This document shows, piece by piece, positions 16,596 to 25,490 of a DNA stretch of 56,816 bases. Within the stretch, counting starts at the first letter, position 1. Each line of letters opens with the position of its first letter. Under the pieces are notes generated by a model. The model saw only the letters and a program-made list of their open reading frames with translations, did no database searches and was not told the DNA's origin. Source of the DNA: Chlorobiales bacterium (GTDB lineage Bacteria; Bacteroidota; Chlorobiia; Chlorobiales; Chlorobiaceae); assembly GCA_022360275.1 (NCBI GenBank), contig JAKSDC010000206.1:1-56816 (forward strand). Direction: 5' to 3'. A program made the translations under genes and the position numbers.

Positions 16596-17180
16596 TCAGA
16601 TGGAGGGCGGGTTTTTCTCCTGATCCTGGAATTGTTTTCCTGGATAGACGTTGCAACTCATTCCGTAAAGATCGCAGGTGCTTACAGATCGGCCTGTCAG
16701 TTTGAGGTAGTAATACAATTGCCCCTTGTGCTGGTTAAGATGAAATATCATGTGCAGTAAACGCTGGCCGAGTATCATGGGATGTCTTGTCCATGGAGCA
16801 GGGGCATATTTGCGGGACAGCTCTTCTTCCGTGCACTTTTTCAGGCTTTTCAGAGCGAGTTTCCGGTCTTCAGAAAGCAGTTTTCTGGCGTCGCTGACGC
16901 TGTTGACCGAAGGAAGCATGTCTGCATGTGGGAAGATCTGCTGCACCTGCAATTCGTTGACGGCATATTCTTCCCGGATATTCCAGGCACCGCTGATCAG
17001 TCCTTCAAAAGTGCTGCCGCACGCATCGGTCATATGCATAAGCAGCTGTCCCATGCTCATCCAGTTGCTTCCATGATCCGGCTTCCAGTCGAGCTCATCA
17101 TCCCGGACAAGACTTACAAGATGGTCGGTGACACCGTATGTATATGCGATTTCATCAGAAAGAAGTTCTTTCCAGTTCAT
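16596..17180 (-). CDS. DinB-like metal-binding protein
   Basis: This 194-residue protein has the four-helix DinB/YfiT layout. One metal-ligand His lies in QLLMHMTDA (about residue 49), and two more lie in the HMIFHLNQHKGQLYYYLKLTG segment near residues 143-151. The family includes thiol transferases and damage-induced proteins whose reactions are mostly unknown. It is a single gene with no clear partner; the neighbour at 17314 is in the same direction but over 130 bases away. Confidence 0.8.
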   Translation of the reverse strand: MNWKELLSDEIAYTYGVTDHLVSLVRDDELDWKPDHGSNWMSMGQLLMHMTDACGSTFEGLISGAWNIREEYAVNELQVQQIFPHADMLPSVNSVSDARKLLSEDRKLALKSLKKCTEEELSRKYAPAPWTRHPMILGQRLLHMIFHLNQHKGQLYYYLKLTGRSVSTCDLYGMSCNVYPGKQFQDQEKNPPSI

Positions 17181-17313
17181 GGGCGATATCTTTTTTTGTG
17201 AAAACGAAGTACGTTCGGTGTGTTATGAGCGTAAAAATGTTTGTATCAATGAGATTATTACATCTTTCTGTTTTTTTGGATGAAGGGCGGTCATGCGCCA
17301 GAATCGGATTTTG

Positions 17314-17895
17314 CTAATTCCGTGAAATGTAATGAGCCATAACTGTATTTGAAGGGTTGCCTGCAGGCTCTCCCATGGCATCGAGCGCAACAACACGGAT
17401 GTAATAAGTGGTCTTTTTATTGGAAGTCTCGCTCGTTTGCCGGTTGATGAACTCATCAAATTCAATTTCGAAAAGGCTGCCGTTCCCAAGACCAAACTGA
17501 ATGACGACCGGACCGCTTGCTACAAGTCCTTCAGGTTCTTTCCAGTCGTGCTGCGGCTCTGCGAAGGGGCGACCTGCAACCTGCCATAGAAAAAATTCTG
17601 CATGGTCATCGGTTTTCAATCGAAACCACCAGTTCAGATTTTCACGATTTCGATCAATAATTGTTTTGTCACTGAATGTAAACAGGTTTTGCTGGGCTAT
17701 GGTTCCGGTTCCTGTCCAGATTTGCAGGTGAATTCCCGACTGCTCTTTCATGAGCACCTTTGCCGTGTCTTTTGTCTCTTCCTTTTGTTCTGGTGAAAAA
17801 AGGCGGAGAATCGGATGTTTGTCGTAGGGCCCTGTGTTTGCAGGAGTAGAGCCTGTCAGTAAGAGCAGGGCGATAAAAGGAAATGATACTCGCAT
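17314..17895 (-). CDS. Secreted protein of unknown function with FN3-like end
   Basis: From ATG at 17895 the protein has 193 residues and a signal peptide (VSFPFIALLLLTGSTPANTG; the upstream ATG at 17946 would spoil it). The mature part has Trp-rich segments (LNWWFRLKTDDHAEFFLWQVAG) and ends YIRVVALDAMGEPAGNPSNTV, which looks like the last strands of a fibronectin type III module. It lies 96 bases downstream of the YdbH-like gene in the same direction and may belong to that envelope operon. No function can be assigned. Confidence 0.65.
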   Translation of the reverse strand: MRVSFPFIALLLLTGSTPANTGPYDKHPILRLFSPEQKEETKDTAKVLMKEQSGIHLQIWTGTGTIAQQNLFTFSDKTIIDRNRENLNWWFRLKTDDHAEFFLWQVAGRPFAEPQHDWKEPEGLVASGPVVIQFGLGNGSLFEIEFDEFINRQTSETSNKKTTYYIRVVALDAMGEPAGNPSNTVMAHYISRN

Positions 17896-17990
17896 AAAGA
17901 TTGCTTTCTCCGGGTTTTCAAGGAGGTTGACAGGGGCTGAAAACACAATATAATACGTCAGGCATATCTGTTGATGGTTACCGTGTTTTT

Positions 17991-20123
17991 TTATTGTTGC
18001 TGCAAAGCCTTTTTCGTCAGTGCTTCTTCGATGTTAGTCGATATGGTAAGGCTTCTCAGCAGGTGGAGAAGGTTCTGCTCGACGTTCAAATTAAGATGAA
18101 CCGGCCGGCCTTCCTGGAATGATGGGTTGGCCCCTTTCAACTGCAGACGGATAAGGGATTGACCGTCAGGATTCATGGAAATCGAGGATATCAGTTCGGA
18201 ATAGAGAAAATTGCTCAAGGCCTCATACGTGAATCTCAGGCTCTCGTTTGCGGCAGCCCGCTCCTCGGGGGTGGTTGCATAAATGATCTTGCCGGTTTGA
18301 TCGGCATCCATGTTGCCGGTCGGGATTTCGAAAACACCTTCTTTCATGATTACCGGAATTTTCCCCTTGATACTTCCCGTAGCATAGATTTTTTTCATGC
18401 CTTGCATGTCAAGCAGTTTCTGCAACGGAATATTGTTTAAAACAAGTTCTGTTTCAGCAGTTTTTTCTGCCATATCATAATCGACGTTTTCTATTCCAAC
18501 CGATCCCTCCAGAAAACCCGCTGAAAACTTTGAAAGAGAAACCAGGGAAGGCTTGCGTTTGACATGCCAGAGGGCAAGGACTCCTTTTGGAGCGGACAGC
18601 TCCAACGTGCCTCCGGATGTTTTGCGCGTGATTTTTTTTAGAGCGAAGTCGATTGTCGTCTTTCCCTCAAAATCGCGGATGATTCGTAAATCGGGTTCGC
18701 TGTACGTGTAAGTGGCGTCGGGCCTTGGCGCACCGAAGATATTTTCCTGTGCGCTTTTTTTCTCACGGGGCGGCGCGTGGATGATTGAGCCGTTCCCTTT
18801 GGACGAAAGGAAGGCATTGTTTATGGAAAATCTCCCTTCCTTCACGGTAAGGGGTACCGTTCCGCTTAAGGATCCTTTCAGAGATCCTCCAAAATCCCCG
18901 TGCAACTGGATATGTTCAGGCAGGTGAACGTTTTCGAGTTTGAAGGTGAAAGAATTTGTTCCGTTGATCGGGTCATGGAGCATGGGACCTGATTTTAGAG
19001 AGCCCCCGAGGAGTCCGGCAGAAAAGCTTTTTAAAGCGATACCCGGAAGATTTTCATCTTCATCGTTCAGGGCTATGGTCGCGTTAAGGTTGCTGAAAAG
19101 TTCTGATTCCTTGTTGCCGGTGCCCGCCTCGATCGAGAGCCAGGGGTTTCCTTCAAGGGAATAATACAGCAGTTTCGTTTCTGCACTGGCCCGAATGACC
19201 GCATTGCGAATCCTAAGCATCGAATTCCGGAGTTCTACCGGTATGTTTCCGTTCAGCTGTCCTGTTGCTAACGGCCGTTCCGGATCATTTCTCCTGAAAC
19301 CGGGGAGCTGCTCAAGCGGAAGACTTTGCAGAACCAGAGTAAAAGAGGTTTCCTGTTTAATGGGATTGTAATCTATTCGCGGCGTTTCCGCCCTGAGATC
19401 GAACAGATCGACGGAACACTCTTTAAAGGTGATCCCACAGGGATTTTCAGGGTCTTTTTGAAGGCCGAACCATGCCTTGAAATTGGAGAGGGGAGCAGGA
19501 TCGGTTCCTGAATACAATGATGCTACCTCGAGAGGCGCGGGTTTTTGAAGCCAGTTATTTTGACGGTCTATACTGAACGTGTAAGCGATATCGTCAAACC
19601 TGAGCTTGTTGATCACAAGAGTGCCGTTTTCGATACCGTATTCGAAAGATTCCGGCACAGGCTCAAAGATTAATCCCTTTTTTCGAAGAATTCTGACCTT
19701 TCCTCTCATATGAGGGTTGCTGTCACTGAATGTCAGGTCTCCTGTCTTCTGTGAGATATGTACCGAATCTGCGTTGAGCTCCAAAGAAAAATGCAGGATT
19801 TTCGGGATCAGCCCGGTTATCGGAGGACTGTCAGTTTGTGATCTTTTCCATGACAGATATCCGTTATGAGCAACGACGACGTAGCTGGCGGAGCTGTTCG
19901 TGCATGAATCGGGCGGAGTATCGAACACAACCTCGAGCTTCCCGAACGATATGCCCGAGAGGCTCGGCAGGCCGGGGTTGTTTACCTGTATGCTTATGTT
20001 TTTTCCTTCGACGGCGCTGTCGATCAATGTCTGGACATACCGTGGAAAAGCATACCAAGCAGCTGCCGCAGCAACGATCACGATAAGCAGTGCGGCAAGG
20101 ATAATACGCAGTACCCGTTTCAC
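17991..20123 (-). CDS. ydbH: YdbH-like AsmA-family intermembrane transport protein
   Basis: In Escherichia coli YdbH is an AsmA-like protein anchored in the inner membrane that spans the periplasm and, with the lipoprotein YnbE, helps phospholipids reach the outer membrane. This 710-residue protein (E. coli YdbH is longer, ~880) has one N-terminal transmembrane helix (residues 5-26) and then repeated beta-strand segments with phrases such as LSGISFGKLEV and LKGSLSGTVPLTVKEGRF, plus a second similar block ATGSIKGKIPVIMKEGVFEIPTG. The assignment rests largely on the ydbL and ynbE genes directly upstream. Gene symbol by analogy. Confidence 0.75.
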   Translation of the reverse strand: MKRVLRIILAALLIVIVAAAAAWYAFPRYVQTLIDSAVEGKNISIQVNNPGLPSLSGISFGKLEVVFDTPPDSCTNSSASYVVVAHNGYLSWKRSQTDSPPITGLIPKILHFSLELNADSVHISQKTGDLTFSDSNPHMRGKVRILRKKGLIFEPVPESFEYGIENGTLVINKLRFDDIAYTFSIDRQNNWLQKPAPLEVASLYSGTDPAPLSNFKAWFGLQKDPENPCGITFKECSVDLFDLRAETPRIDYNPIKQETSFTLVLQSLPLEQLPGFRRNDPERPLATGQLNGNIPVELRNSMLRIRNAVIRASAETKLLYYSLEGNPWLSIEAGTGNKESELFSNLNATIALNDEDENLPGIALKSFSAGLLGGSLKSGPMLHDPINGTNSFTFKLENVHLPEHIQLHGDFGGSLKGSLSGTVPLTVKEGRFSINNAFLSSKGNGSIIHAPPREKKSAQENIFGAPRPDATYTYSEPDLRIIRDFEGKTTIDFALKKITRKTSGGTLELSAPKGVLALWHVKRKPSLVSLSKFSAGFLEGSVGIENVDYDMAEKTAETELVLNNIPLQKLLDMQGMKKIYATGSIKGKIPVIMKEGVFEIPTGNMDADQTGKIIYATTPEERAAANESLRFTYEALSNFLYSELISSISMNPDGQSLIRLQLKGANPSFQEGRPVHLNLNVEQNLLHLLRSLTISTNIEEALTKKALQQQ

Positions 20124-20133
20124 GGTGAGTACG

Positions 20134-20490
20134 TTACTTTTGCATCCACCTTCCCTGAATCTTTACCCATGTTCCTGCAGGGAATTGCGGATAGCGTTTT
20201 TCAAACGTCGCTTTCCCTGCAATTTCTGGAGTGACTCCGTTTTTCTTGGCAAGAGAAGCGTAAGCGGCGCTGCGCTGCGTGTTGACTGAGCTGACAAGCG
20301 GTTGCGCCTCGTTTGTTGCGCCCGGAGGAATCGCAAGGTAGCCGCTGTCAACTTCTCCGGCCAATCCTTTTGAAAGAGCTGTTTGAAGATCGATTGCCAG
20401 CAGTCCCGGGCTGAACGAGAGCAGTAAAGCCAAGAAAAGTACAACTGTTTTCAGGCAGCGGTGTGCAGAGGTAAAGGTTGAAATTTTCAT
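20134..20490 (-). CDS. ydbL: YdbL family (DUF1318) periplasmic protein
   Basis: The 118-residue protein has a signal peptide ending near LLAID and the DUF1318 pattern: LQTALSKGLAGEVDSGYLAI, then VNTQRSAAYASLAKKNGVTPE, then AGKATFEKRYPQFPAGTWVKIQGRW. In E. coli YdbL acts in the periplasm with YdbH and YnbE, probably as a chaperone that limits YnbE assembly. Here it lies between the ynbE and ydbH genes (ten bases before ydbH), so the three form a compact cassette although in a different order from E. coli. Confidence 0.85.
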   Translation of the reverse strand: MKISTFTSAHRCLKTVVLFLALLLSFSPGLLAIDLQTALSKGLAGEVDSGYLAIPPGATNEAQPLVSSVNTQRSAAYASLAKKNGVTPEIAGKATFEKRYPQFPAGTWVKIQGRWMQK

Positions 20491-20505
20491 GTCGAATCTC
20501 CCTGG

Positions 20506-20712
20506 TTAAAAAATGTCTTTTCTTTCGTCAAGCATGTTTTCGATGTCTTTGTCAAGCTTGACCCTTATTTCATGGTCGATCTTGATATTCATGTTGATCG
20601 TTATCGGTTTTTCCGGCGCCTCAACCTTGACGGTGGGTTTGCAGGAAATGAGTGCCATGCAGCAGAGCAGGCTTGTCATTGCACCCTTTGTAATGATTGA
20701 CGTTGTTTTCAT
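20506..20712 (-). CDS. ynbE: YnbE-like outer-membrane lipoprotein
   Basis: The 68-residue precursor (ATG at 20712) has a lipobox LISC with Cys24, so the mature chain is only ~45 residues. It reads KPTVKVEAPEKPITINMNIK followed by IDHEIRVKLDKDIENMLDERKDIF, which is the conserved YnbE sequence pattern. YnbE is thought to stack as beta strands on the C-terminus of YdbH and complete a bridge between membranes. It is the gene before ydbL in the operon. Confidence 0.85.
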   Translation of the reverse strand: MKTTSIITKGAMTSLLCCMALISCKPTVKVEAPEKPITINMNIKIDHEIRVKLDKDIENMLDERKDIF

Positions 20713-20796
20713 ATTGTTCCGGTTTAAGTGACAGCGAAAATATCCGTTGCTACACAAGCCCGCATCGAGCGGCAGTCCCCGGCAAGCCGGGACAGG

Positions 20797-21321
20797 TTAC
20801 AGATACTTCATCGTAATAACCATCGTGACGGTTTCCCGATCGAGAACAAAGCCCGATTCCTCGAATTGAGGCGGTCCTAACCTGATTTTCGGGTTGTTTG
20901 ATGTGCCGAATCCTTCTTTTGGCTTGCCGAGCCAGGTTTTGTCCATTTTACTGTTTCCGTTTTCATCATGAAGAATGCTCACGGCATAGGAGCCGTAAGG
21001 TATGTTTTCAATAACAACCTCACAAGGTGACTCGTTAGTTGCAATTTGCGCAAGGACATATGCCTTATCCGGTTCGTCGGGAAATCCTTTTTTGTTTCTG
21101 AAAAGCGCAATATTAAGATGGCCTTCGGTATTTCTGATGTTATCGATGCGGATCGAGATGCACCCCTTTGGTTTCGACGAATCTTCAGGGCTTTGCGGAT
21201 CATTGAATATGAGGGGGACTGCCTCTCTGTTGCTTGGCGCTACGTGTTCATCGGCATGGAGCGGCGACAGGGAGAAAACAAACGGTAATGTCAGGCAAAG
21301 AGCGATAAGGATTGGCTTCAT
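20797..21321 (-). CDS. DUF2141 secreted protein
   Basis: From ATG at 21321 this is a 174-residue protein with a signal peptide (ILIALCLTLPFVFSLSPLHADE). It has the DUF2141 core: a beta strand GHLNIALFRNKKGFPDEPDKA, then IPYGSYAVSILHDENGNSKMDKTWLGKPKEGFGTSNNP, and a final FGP/LGPPQFEESGF segment. The HDENGN acidic loop may bind calcium. It lies 84 bases upstream of ynbE in the same direction and may head the same envelope operon. The family's role is unknown. Confidence 0.82.
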   Translation of the reverse strand: MKPILIALCLTLPFVFSLSPLHADEHVAPSNREAVPLIFNDPQSPEDSSKPKGCISIRIDNIRNTEGHLNIALFRNKKGFPDEPDKAYVLAQIATNESPCEVVIENIPYGSYAVSILHDENGNSKMDKTWLGKPKEGFGTSNNPKIRLGPPQFEESGFVLDRETVTMVITMKYL

Positions 21322-21659
21322 AAGGTTGTACAATTTTTTCTTATTGATGCACGCTGTTAAAAAACATTGCAGCTCTAATTCTATTCAATATGACGGCCTT
21401 ATCCTTTAATTCCGGCGCTTTTGAAAGCAGTGCTCCAGGTTTACTTCAAGCAGGATGCAGTTTGGCTGGATGTCTGAAAGATTATGCTTTTATTGATTGA
21501 TAGTTGGAAGATCGAGAAATTTCCCGATACTTTCAATACAACTGTGAAGCATCAAAATTTAATATAAGGTTATTGTCTGCGCCGACTACTCTGAAGACCC
21601 AAGGGCGGGTACGGTGTGCCTCTTAGTAGTTAACTTAACGCATTTAAAAATAATGGTAG
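21322..21659. other. Intergenic region between divergent genes
   Basis: These 338 bases separate the DUF2141 gene from the thioredoxin-TPR gene and should hold both promoters. I see no convincing small gene, repeat or riboswitch and no promoter strong enough to call. Confidence 0.4.
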
Positions 21660-22466
21660 ATGCAAAAAGAAGCATTTAGTTTCGGTCGAGATGTTCTTGA
21701 GAAGAGTAAAGATATTCCGGTCCTTGTTGATTTTTGGGCCGAATGGTGCGGGCCTTGCAGGGTGCTTGGTCCCGTACTTGAAAAAGTTGCGGCAAAACAT
21801 GAGGATGAGCTGGTTCTTGTAAAGATCAATACTGAAGAGTATCCCGACATTGCCCGTGAGTACGGCATTATGAGTATACCATCCGTCAAATTGTTTGTCG
21901 GGGGAGATGTGGCTGACGATTTTGTCGGAGCTTTGCCCGAAAAACAGATAGAGCAGTGGTTAAAGAAATCTCTCCCGGGAAAATATGCTGATCAGCTCAA
22001 ACAGGTCGAAGAACTTGTCATTGGAGGAGATGAGGCTGGAGCAGCTTCTATCCTTGAAGAAATACTGAAGCATGAGCCGAAAAATATTCGCGCTACTGCA
22101 ATACTTATGAAGCTGAAACTGTTTTCCGAACCGAAGATTGCAGCATCGTTTGTCGAAACCCTTGAAGGGGAGCAGGAGTACACGGAACTCATCGAGTCGG
22201 CAAAAACGATTTCCGGGCTTTTGCTGAAAAATGCTGCCGATTTTCCCCAGGATGAGGTCAAGGGGCTGTATCTTGGAGCTGTAGATGAATTGCGGAAAAA
22301 AGAATTTGACACAGCACTTGTGAGGTTTATAGAGGTAATCAGGGAAAACCGTTATTATGACGATGACGGTGCGCGTAAAGCATGTATTGCCGTCTTCAAG
22401 TATCTGGGCGAGGATCACCCGGTTACGTTAAGGCATAGGAAAGTGTTTGATAGAGCGTTGTATTGA
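21660..22466 (+). CDS. Thioredoxin-TPR co-chaperone, CnoX/YbbN-like
   Basis: The 268-residue protein has an N-terminal thioredoxin domain with active site WCGPC (Cys30, Cys33) and the cis-proline loop SIPSVKLF. A C-terminal helical TPR-like region spans about residues 115-268 (QVEELVIGGDEAGAASILEE and DTALVRFIEVIREN). This domain order is that of CnoX/YbbN, a holdase that hands stress-damaged proteins to chaperonin. Unlike E. coli CnoX, it keeps a full CGPC centre, so it may also reduce disulfides. It stands alone at the start of a plus-strand pair with the HAD gene. Confidence 0.87.
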   Translation: MQKEAFSFGRDVLEKSKDIPVLVDFWAEWCGPCRVLGPVLEKVAAKHEDELVLVKINTEEYPDIAREYGIMSIPSVKLFVGGDVADDFVGALPEKQIEQWLKKSLPGKYADQLKQVEELVIGGDEAGAASILEEILKHEPKNIRATAILMKLKLFSEPKIAASFVETLEGEQEYTELIESAKTISGLLLKNAADFPQDEVKGLYLGAVDELRKKEFDTALVRFIEVIRENRYYDDDGARKACIAVFKYLGEDHPVTLRHRKVFDRALY

Positions 22467-22549
22467 AGATTGCTGTTGAGCCGTTGATTTGTTTGACTGT
22501 TCGGGAAGCCGGGTTCACATTATTTTAAACAGTGAAAAGAATTCGGAAA

Positions 22550-23146
22550 ATGGGAAAAGCTGAAAAAAAAGACAGGCCGGTTATCGGGGTCGATCTTGAC
22601 GGTGTGTGTGCAGATTTTTACGGACGGATGCGGGAAATTGCTGCCGAATGGTTTGAATGTTCCGCCGAAGAGTTACCGGAAGATGTTTCCTATGGACTCA
22701 AAGAGTGGGGTATACGGGAACCGAAGCAGTATGAAAGCCTGCACCGCTATGCTTTGCATCAGCGTGAGCTTTTCAAGACCATGCCGATGATTCCCGGTAC
22801 AAGAAAGTATTTGAGAAAACTTTCCGATGAGGGCTTTCATATCAGGATCATTACACATCGTCTCTTCATTCACTATTCTCATGCTTCGGCTGTCCAGCAG
22901 ACCGTTGCTTGGCTGGACGGCCACGGTATTCCCTACTGGGACCTCTGCTTCATGAAGGAAAAGTCAGAGGTCGGCGCAGATGTTTATGTCGAGGATAATC
23001 CTCATAACGTTCAGCAGTTACGGGAGGAAGGACTCTATACAATCTGTTTTGCCAACAGTACCAACAAGGATATTGCCGCCCCTCGTGCCGCCTCCTGGAA
23101 GGAGGTATACACGCTGGTTCACGCTTATGACAAGTCAGAGGCTTAA
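22550..23146 (+). CDS. HAD-superfamily 5'(3')-nucleotidase-like phosphatase
   Basis: The protein carries the HAD nucleophile motif GVDLDGVCADFY, with the two Asp of DLDGV. IITHR is motif II with a Thr, and AD-VYVEDNP is motif IV. The pattern resembles the 5'(3')-deoxyribonucleotidase group. Length is 198 residues from ATG 22550, or 204 from an in-frame GTG at 22532. Substrate cannot be told; nucleotides are a reasonable guess from the subgroup. It ends 21 bases before the convergent methyltransferase gene. Confidence 0.8.
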   Translation: MGKAEKKDRPVIGVDLDGVCADFYGRMREIAAEWFECSAEELPEDVSYGLKEWGIREPKQYESLHRYALHQRELFKTMPMIPGTRKYLRKLSDEGFHIRIITHRLFIHYSHASAVQQTVAWLDGHGIPYWDLCFMKEKSEVGADVYVEDNPHNVQQLREEGLYTICFANSTNKDIAAPRAASWKEVYTLVHAYDKSEA

Positions 23147-23167
23147 TCCTGTCCTCGCCCGGTACGG

Positions 23168-24352
23168 TTACATTTCACTGACATAAAAACAGGCGAATTT
23201 AAGGTAATGTGTTTCCGGCATGGAGAGCAGTACAGGATGATCTGCAGGCTGCGAGTTCCTGAAAACCAGGCGCAGCTGTTTTTTTTCTGAAAACGATGCC
23301 TGTCGAATAACCCCCAGAAAGTCCTCTTCGGAAACATGGTGAGAGCAGGAGGCCGTTGCAAGAAAACCTCCGTTTCTGACAAGCTGAAGCCCCAGCTTGT
23401 TGAGTTTTTTATAGGCATGCAGAGCTGAAGGCAGGTTTTTACGGCTTTTGGTAAAACTCGGCGGATCAAGAATAACCAGATCATATGATTTTTTATCCTT
23501 AATCAGCCGGTTCATGACCTCGAAAGCATCGCCTTGAATCAGGGAATAATTGGAAAGCTTGTTTCGTGTTGCGTTTTCTTCGGCGCGTTGCAATGCCTCA
23601 TGGGAAATATCGACCATGGTTACCGCACTGGCTCCGCCGTACAGTGCATTCAGACCAAACCCGCCGTCACTGGTAAAAACATCGAGTGTTTCCGTTCCTG
23701 TGGCAATTTTGCGAACGATACGCCGGTTATCCCTTTGATCGAGGAAAAAACCGGTTTTGTGTCCTTGAAAAAGATTGATGGTGTACTGCAATCCGGTATC
23801 GTAAATAATTTGGGCAGTGTCTGTTTCGGAGCCGTGGACGATTTTTTTATAGAGGGGAAGTCCTTCGAGCTCCCGAAGAGTCGATTCGTTGCGTATAACG
23901 ATTGATGATGGTTGAAACAGATCGGTAAGAACGTCGCATACAAGCGGCAGGTGACGATCCATACCTGCAGAGAAGGCCTGAAGAGCATACGCTGTATTGA
24001 AGCGATCGACAACAAGGCCGGGAAGACCGTCGGATTCGCCATGCACGAGCCTGAAAGCATTGGTGTCGGACTCAGGGTAGATTTTGACCCTGAGATCGAG
24101 GGCCTTGAGGATTTTTTCCCTGAAAAAATCACGGTCGGGAATTTCACCGGTTCTGGACAACAAACGGAAGGCGATGAGTGAGTGGGGGTTGTAAAAACCC
24201 GATCCCACAAACTTGTTGTCATGGGTGTAGAGCTTTACGGTTTCTCCCGCGGCAATATCCTTTGGAAGAGATTGAAGCTCGTTGCTGAAAGACCAGAGAT
24301 GTCCCTTGAACAGCCTGCGATGTTCTTTCGGTTTAAGGTAAAGAGAGTGCAT
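23168..24352 (-). CDS. RlmI-like 23S rRNA (cytosine-C5) methyltransferase
   Basis: This 394-residue protein has an N-terminal PUA domain (LYLKPKEHRRLFKGHLWSFSNEL), then an EEHE-type domain with GLPGLVVDRF. It ends in a Rossmann methyltransferase domain with TLDVFTSDGGFGLNAL (AdoMet motif I), DISHEALQRAEENA and the DPPSF motif IV. This is the YccW/RlmI family, which methylates cytosine in 23S rRNA. One oddity: motif I reads DVFTSDGGF rather than the usual D-x-F-x-Y/N-x-G-GF, but the Asp and Gly positions are kept. It is convergent with the HAD gene. Confidence 0.87.
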   Translation of the reverse strand: MHSLYLKPKEHRRLFKGHLWSFSNELQSLPKDIAAGETVKLYTHDNKFVGSGFYNPHSLIAFRLLSRTGEIPDRDFFREKILKALDLRVKIYPESDTNAFRLVHGESDGLPGLVVDRFNTAYALQAFSAGMDRHLPLVCDVLTDLFQPSSIVIRNESTLRELEGLPLYKKIVHGSETDTAQIIYDTGLQYTINLFQGHKTGFFLDQRDNRRIVRKIATGTETLDVFTSDGGFGLNALYGGASAVTMVDISHEALQRAEENATRNKLSNYSLIQGDAFEVMNRLIKDKKSYDLVILDPPSFTKSRKNLPSALHAYKKLNKLGLQLVRNGGFLATASCSHHVSEEDFLGVIRQASFSEKKQLRLVFRNSQPADHPVLLSMPETHYLKFACFYVSEM

Positions 24353-24482
24353 AAAAAAGCCAGGGTTGATTGGTGCACAGTGTCAATGCATTAATGTAGG
24401 GATAAAAAAAGAACTGCTTAAAAAAAGAATATTCACCATATTCTCTGTACTTTTGACCTGCTCACTATCTAAAAATGTTACG

Positions 24483-25340
24483 ATGAAGCAAGCATTGAGG
24501 GCATTTCTGTACGTTTTTTTGATCGTTTTCATCGCAGGGTGCGCCGATTTCAGGACTGTCACTGTTGAAGATTGGCCTTCCGAGAAAGTTGAGCTTACAG
24601 ATGACCTTGCCGAGCTCTACCGCGATATTTCGGAGGCATCCAAGGTGGTGGCGGCACTTGACGGATATGCGGATATCTGGATAAAGACACCGAAACGAGA
24701 GGAGCATCTGTACAGCACAATTCAGCTTGAGCGTTCAAAGGATATGCGTCTGATCGTCAGTGCGGGTATCGTGGGTTGGCCGGTAGCCGATATGCTGTTT
24801 CGATCCGATTCCCTGTTCGTTCACGACATGCTCAACAACCTTCTTCTTGTGGGAGAGAATCACCCCGATAACCTTGAGAAAATTCTTGGATTGAGAGCCG
24901 GCTATGAGTTTCTTTCGGATGCTCTGGCAGGCGTTGTTGCTGTTGATGAGCCGTTGCGGGCTGTAGAAAATGTTTATCGGGGATTGGGAAAAGTGAGCTT
25001 CAGCGTTGTAACAAAAGGTGGAAAAAAAGAGCTGCTGGTCAACCCTTTTACCCGGAACATTGAAGGGGTGCTGTTTATCGATTCTCGCGGTCGCAAACAG
25101 ATCGAGGTGCATTTCAGAAATTTCTCGCTGTATACTCTGGAAGGAAAGGAGATCGGTCTCCCGGGCGAAATCGATGTCATAATGTTTAATCAACGCCTCG
25201 ATGGCGGCGGGAAACATGAACTGGTCATTGTCTATGACGAGCGGGTTGTCAATCCGGTTGATCTCGATATTCAATTCAAGGTTCCGGAAAATGCAAAAGT
25301 GATTGAACTGGAGAGGGTAGCCCAACTCCCATGGATGTAA
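24483..25340 (+). CDS. DUF4292-type outer-membrane lipoprotein
   Basis: From ATG at 24483 this 285-residue precursor has a signal peptide with lipobox FIAGC (Cys20). The mature protein has a LolB-like beta pattern: YADIWIKTPKREEHLYSTIQLERSKDMRLIVSAG, RSDSLFVHDMLNNLLLVGE, and KQIEVHFRNFSLY, as in DUF4292 proteins of Bacteroidota/Chlorobiota. An outer-membrane lipoprotein in lipoprotein or lipid handling is likely by fold. The upstream ATG at 24366 lies before the signal peptide and is not used. Confidence 0.75.
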   Translation: MKQALRAFLYVFLIVFIAGCADFRTVTVEDWPSEKVELTDDLAELYRDISEASKVVAALDGYADIWIKTPKREEHLYSTIQLERSKDMRLIVSAGIVGWPVADMLFRSDSLFVHDMLNNLLLVGENHPDNLEKILGLRAGYEFLSDALAGVVAVDEPLRAVENVYRGLGKVSFSVVTKGGKKELLVNPFTRNIEGVLFIDSRGRKQIEVHFRNFSLYTLEGKEIGLPGEIDVIMFNQRLDGGGKHELVIVYDERVVNPVDLDIQFKVPENAKVIELERVAQLPWM

Positions 25341-25345
25341 AACTT

Positions 25346-25371
25346 GCTGGAAAAAAAGTCCTTTTTCCAGC
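25346..25371 (+). terminator. Stem-loop after the DUF4292 gene
   Basis: GCTGGAAAAA (25346-25355) pairs perfectly with TTTTTCCAGC (25362-25371) around a six-base loop. No T-run follows, so it is a hairpin that may end or stabilise transcripts; its arms could serve both strands. Confidence 0.5.
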
Positions 25372-25398
25372 GGGTTCGTTCATTGGATAATGAAAAAT

Positions 25399-25463
25399 AG
25401 GCTGTCTCATTTAGGGGTATAGCCGACTGAAAAAGATAGCTCACTGCTCTTTTGAGACAGCCT
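25399..25463. repeat. 65-bp element with 11-bp terminal inverted repeats
   Basis: AGGCTGTCTCA (25399-25409) is repeated inverted as TGAGACAGCCT (25453-25463). The 43-base interior has no reading frame. The AGGCTGTCTCAAAAG-type end looks like an insertion-sequence terminus, so this could be a miniature element or the joined ends of a lost element. Read on the minus strand, the right stem is followed by ATTTTTC, so it may also work as a terminator for the superoxide dismutase gene. Confidence 0.5.
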
Positions 25464-25490
25464 CTTGCACTCATCGCTTGTGATGCAGCT

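Noticed and set aside
22467..22531. tRNA gene
   Set aside because: A GGGTTCACA stretch looks like a T-arm, but the gap is too short for a tRNA and other arms are missing.
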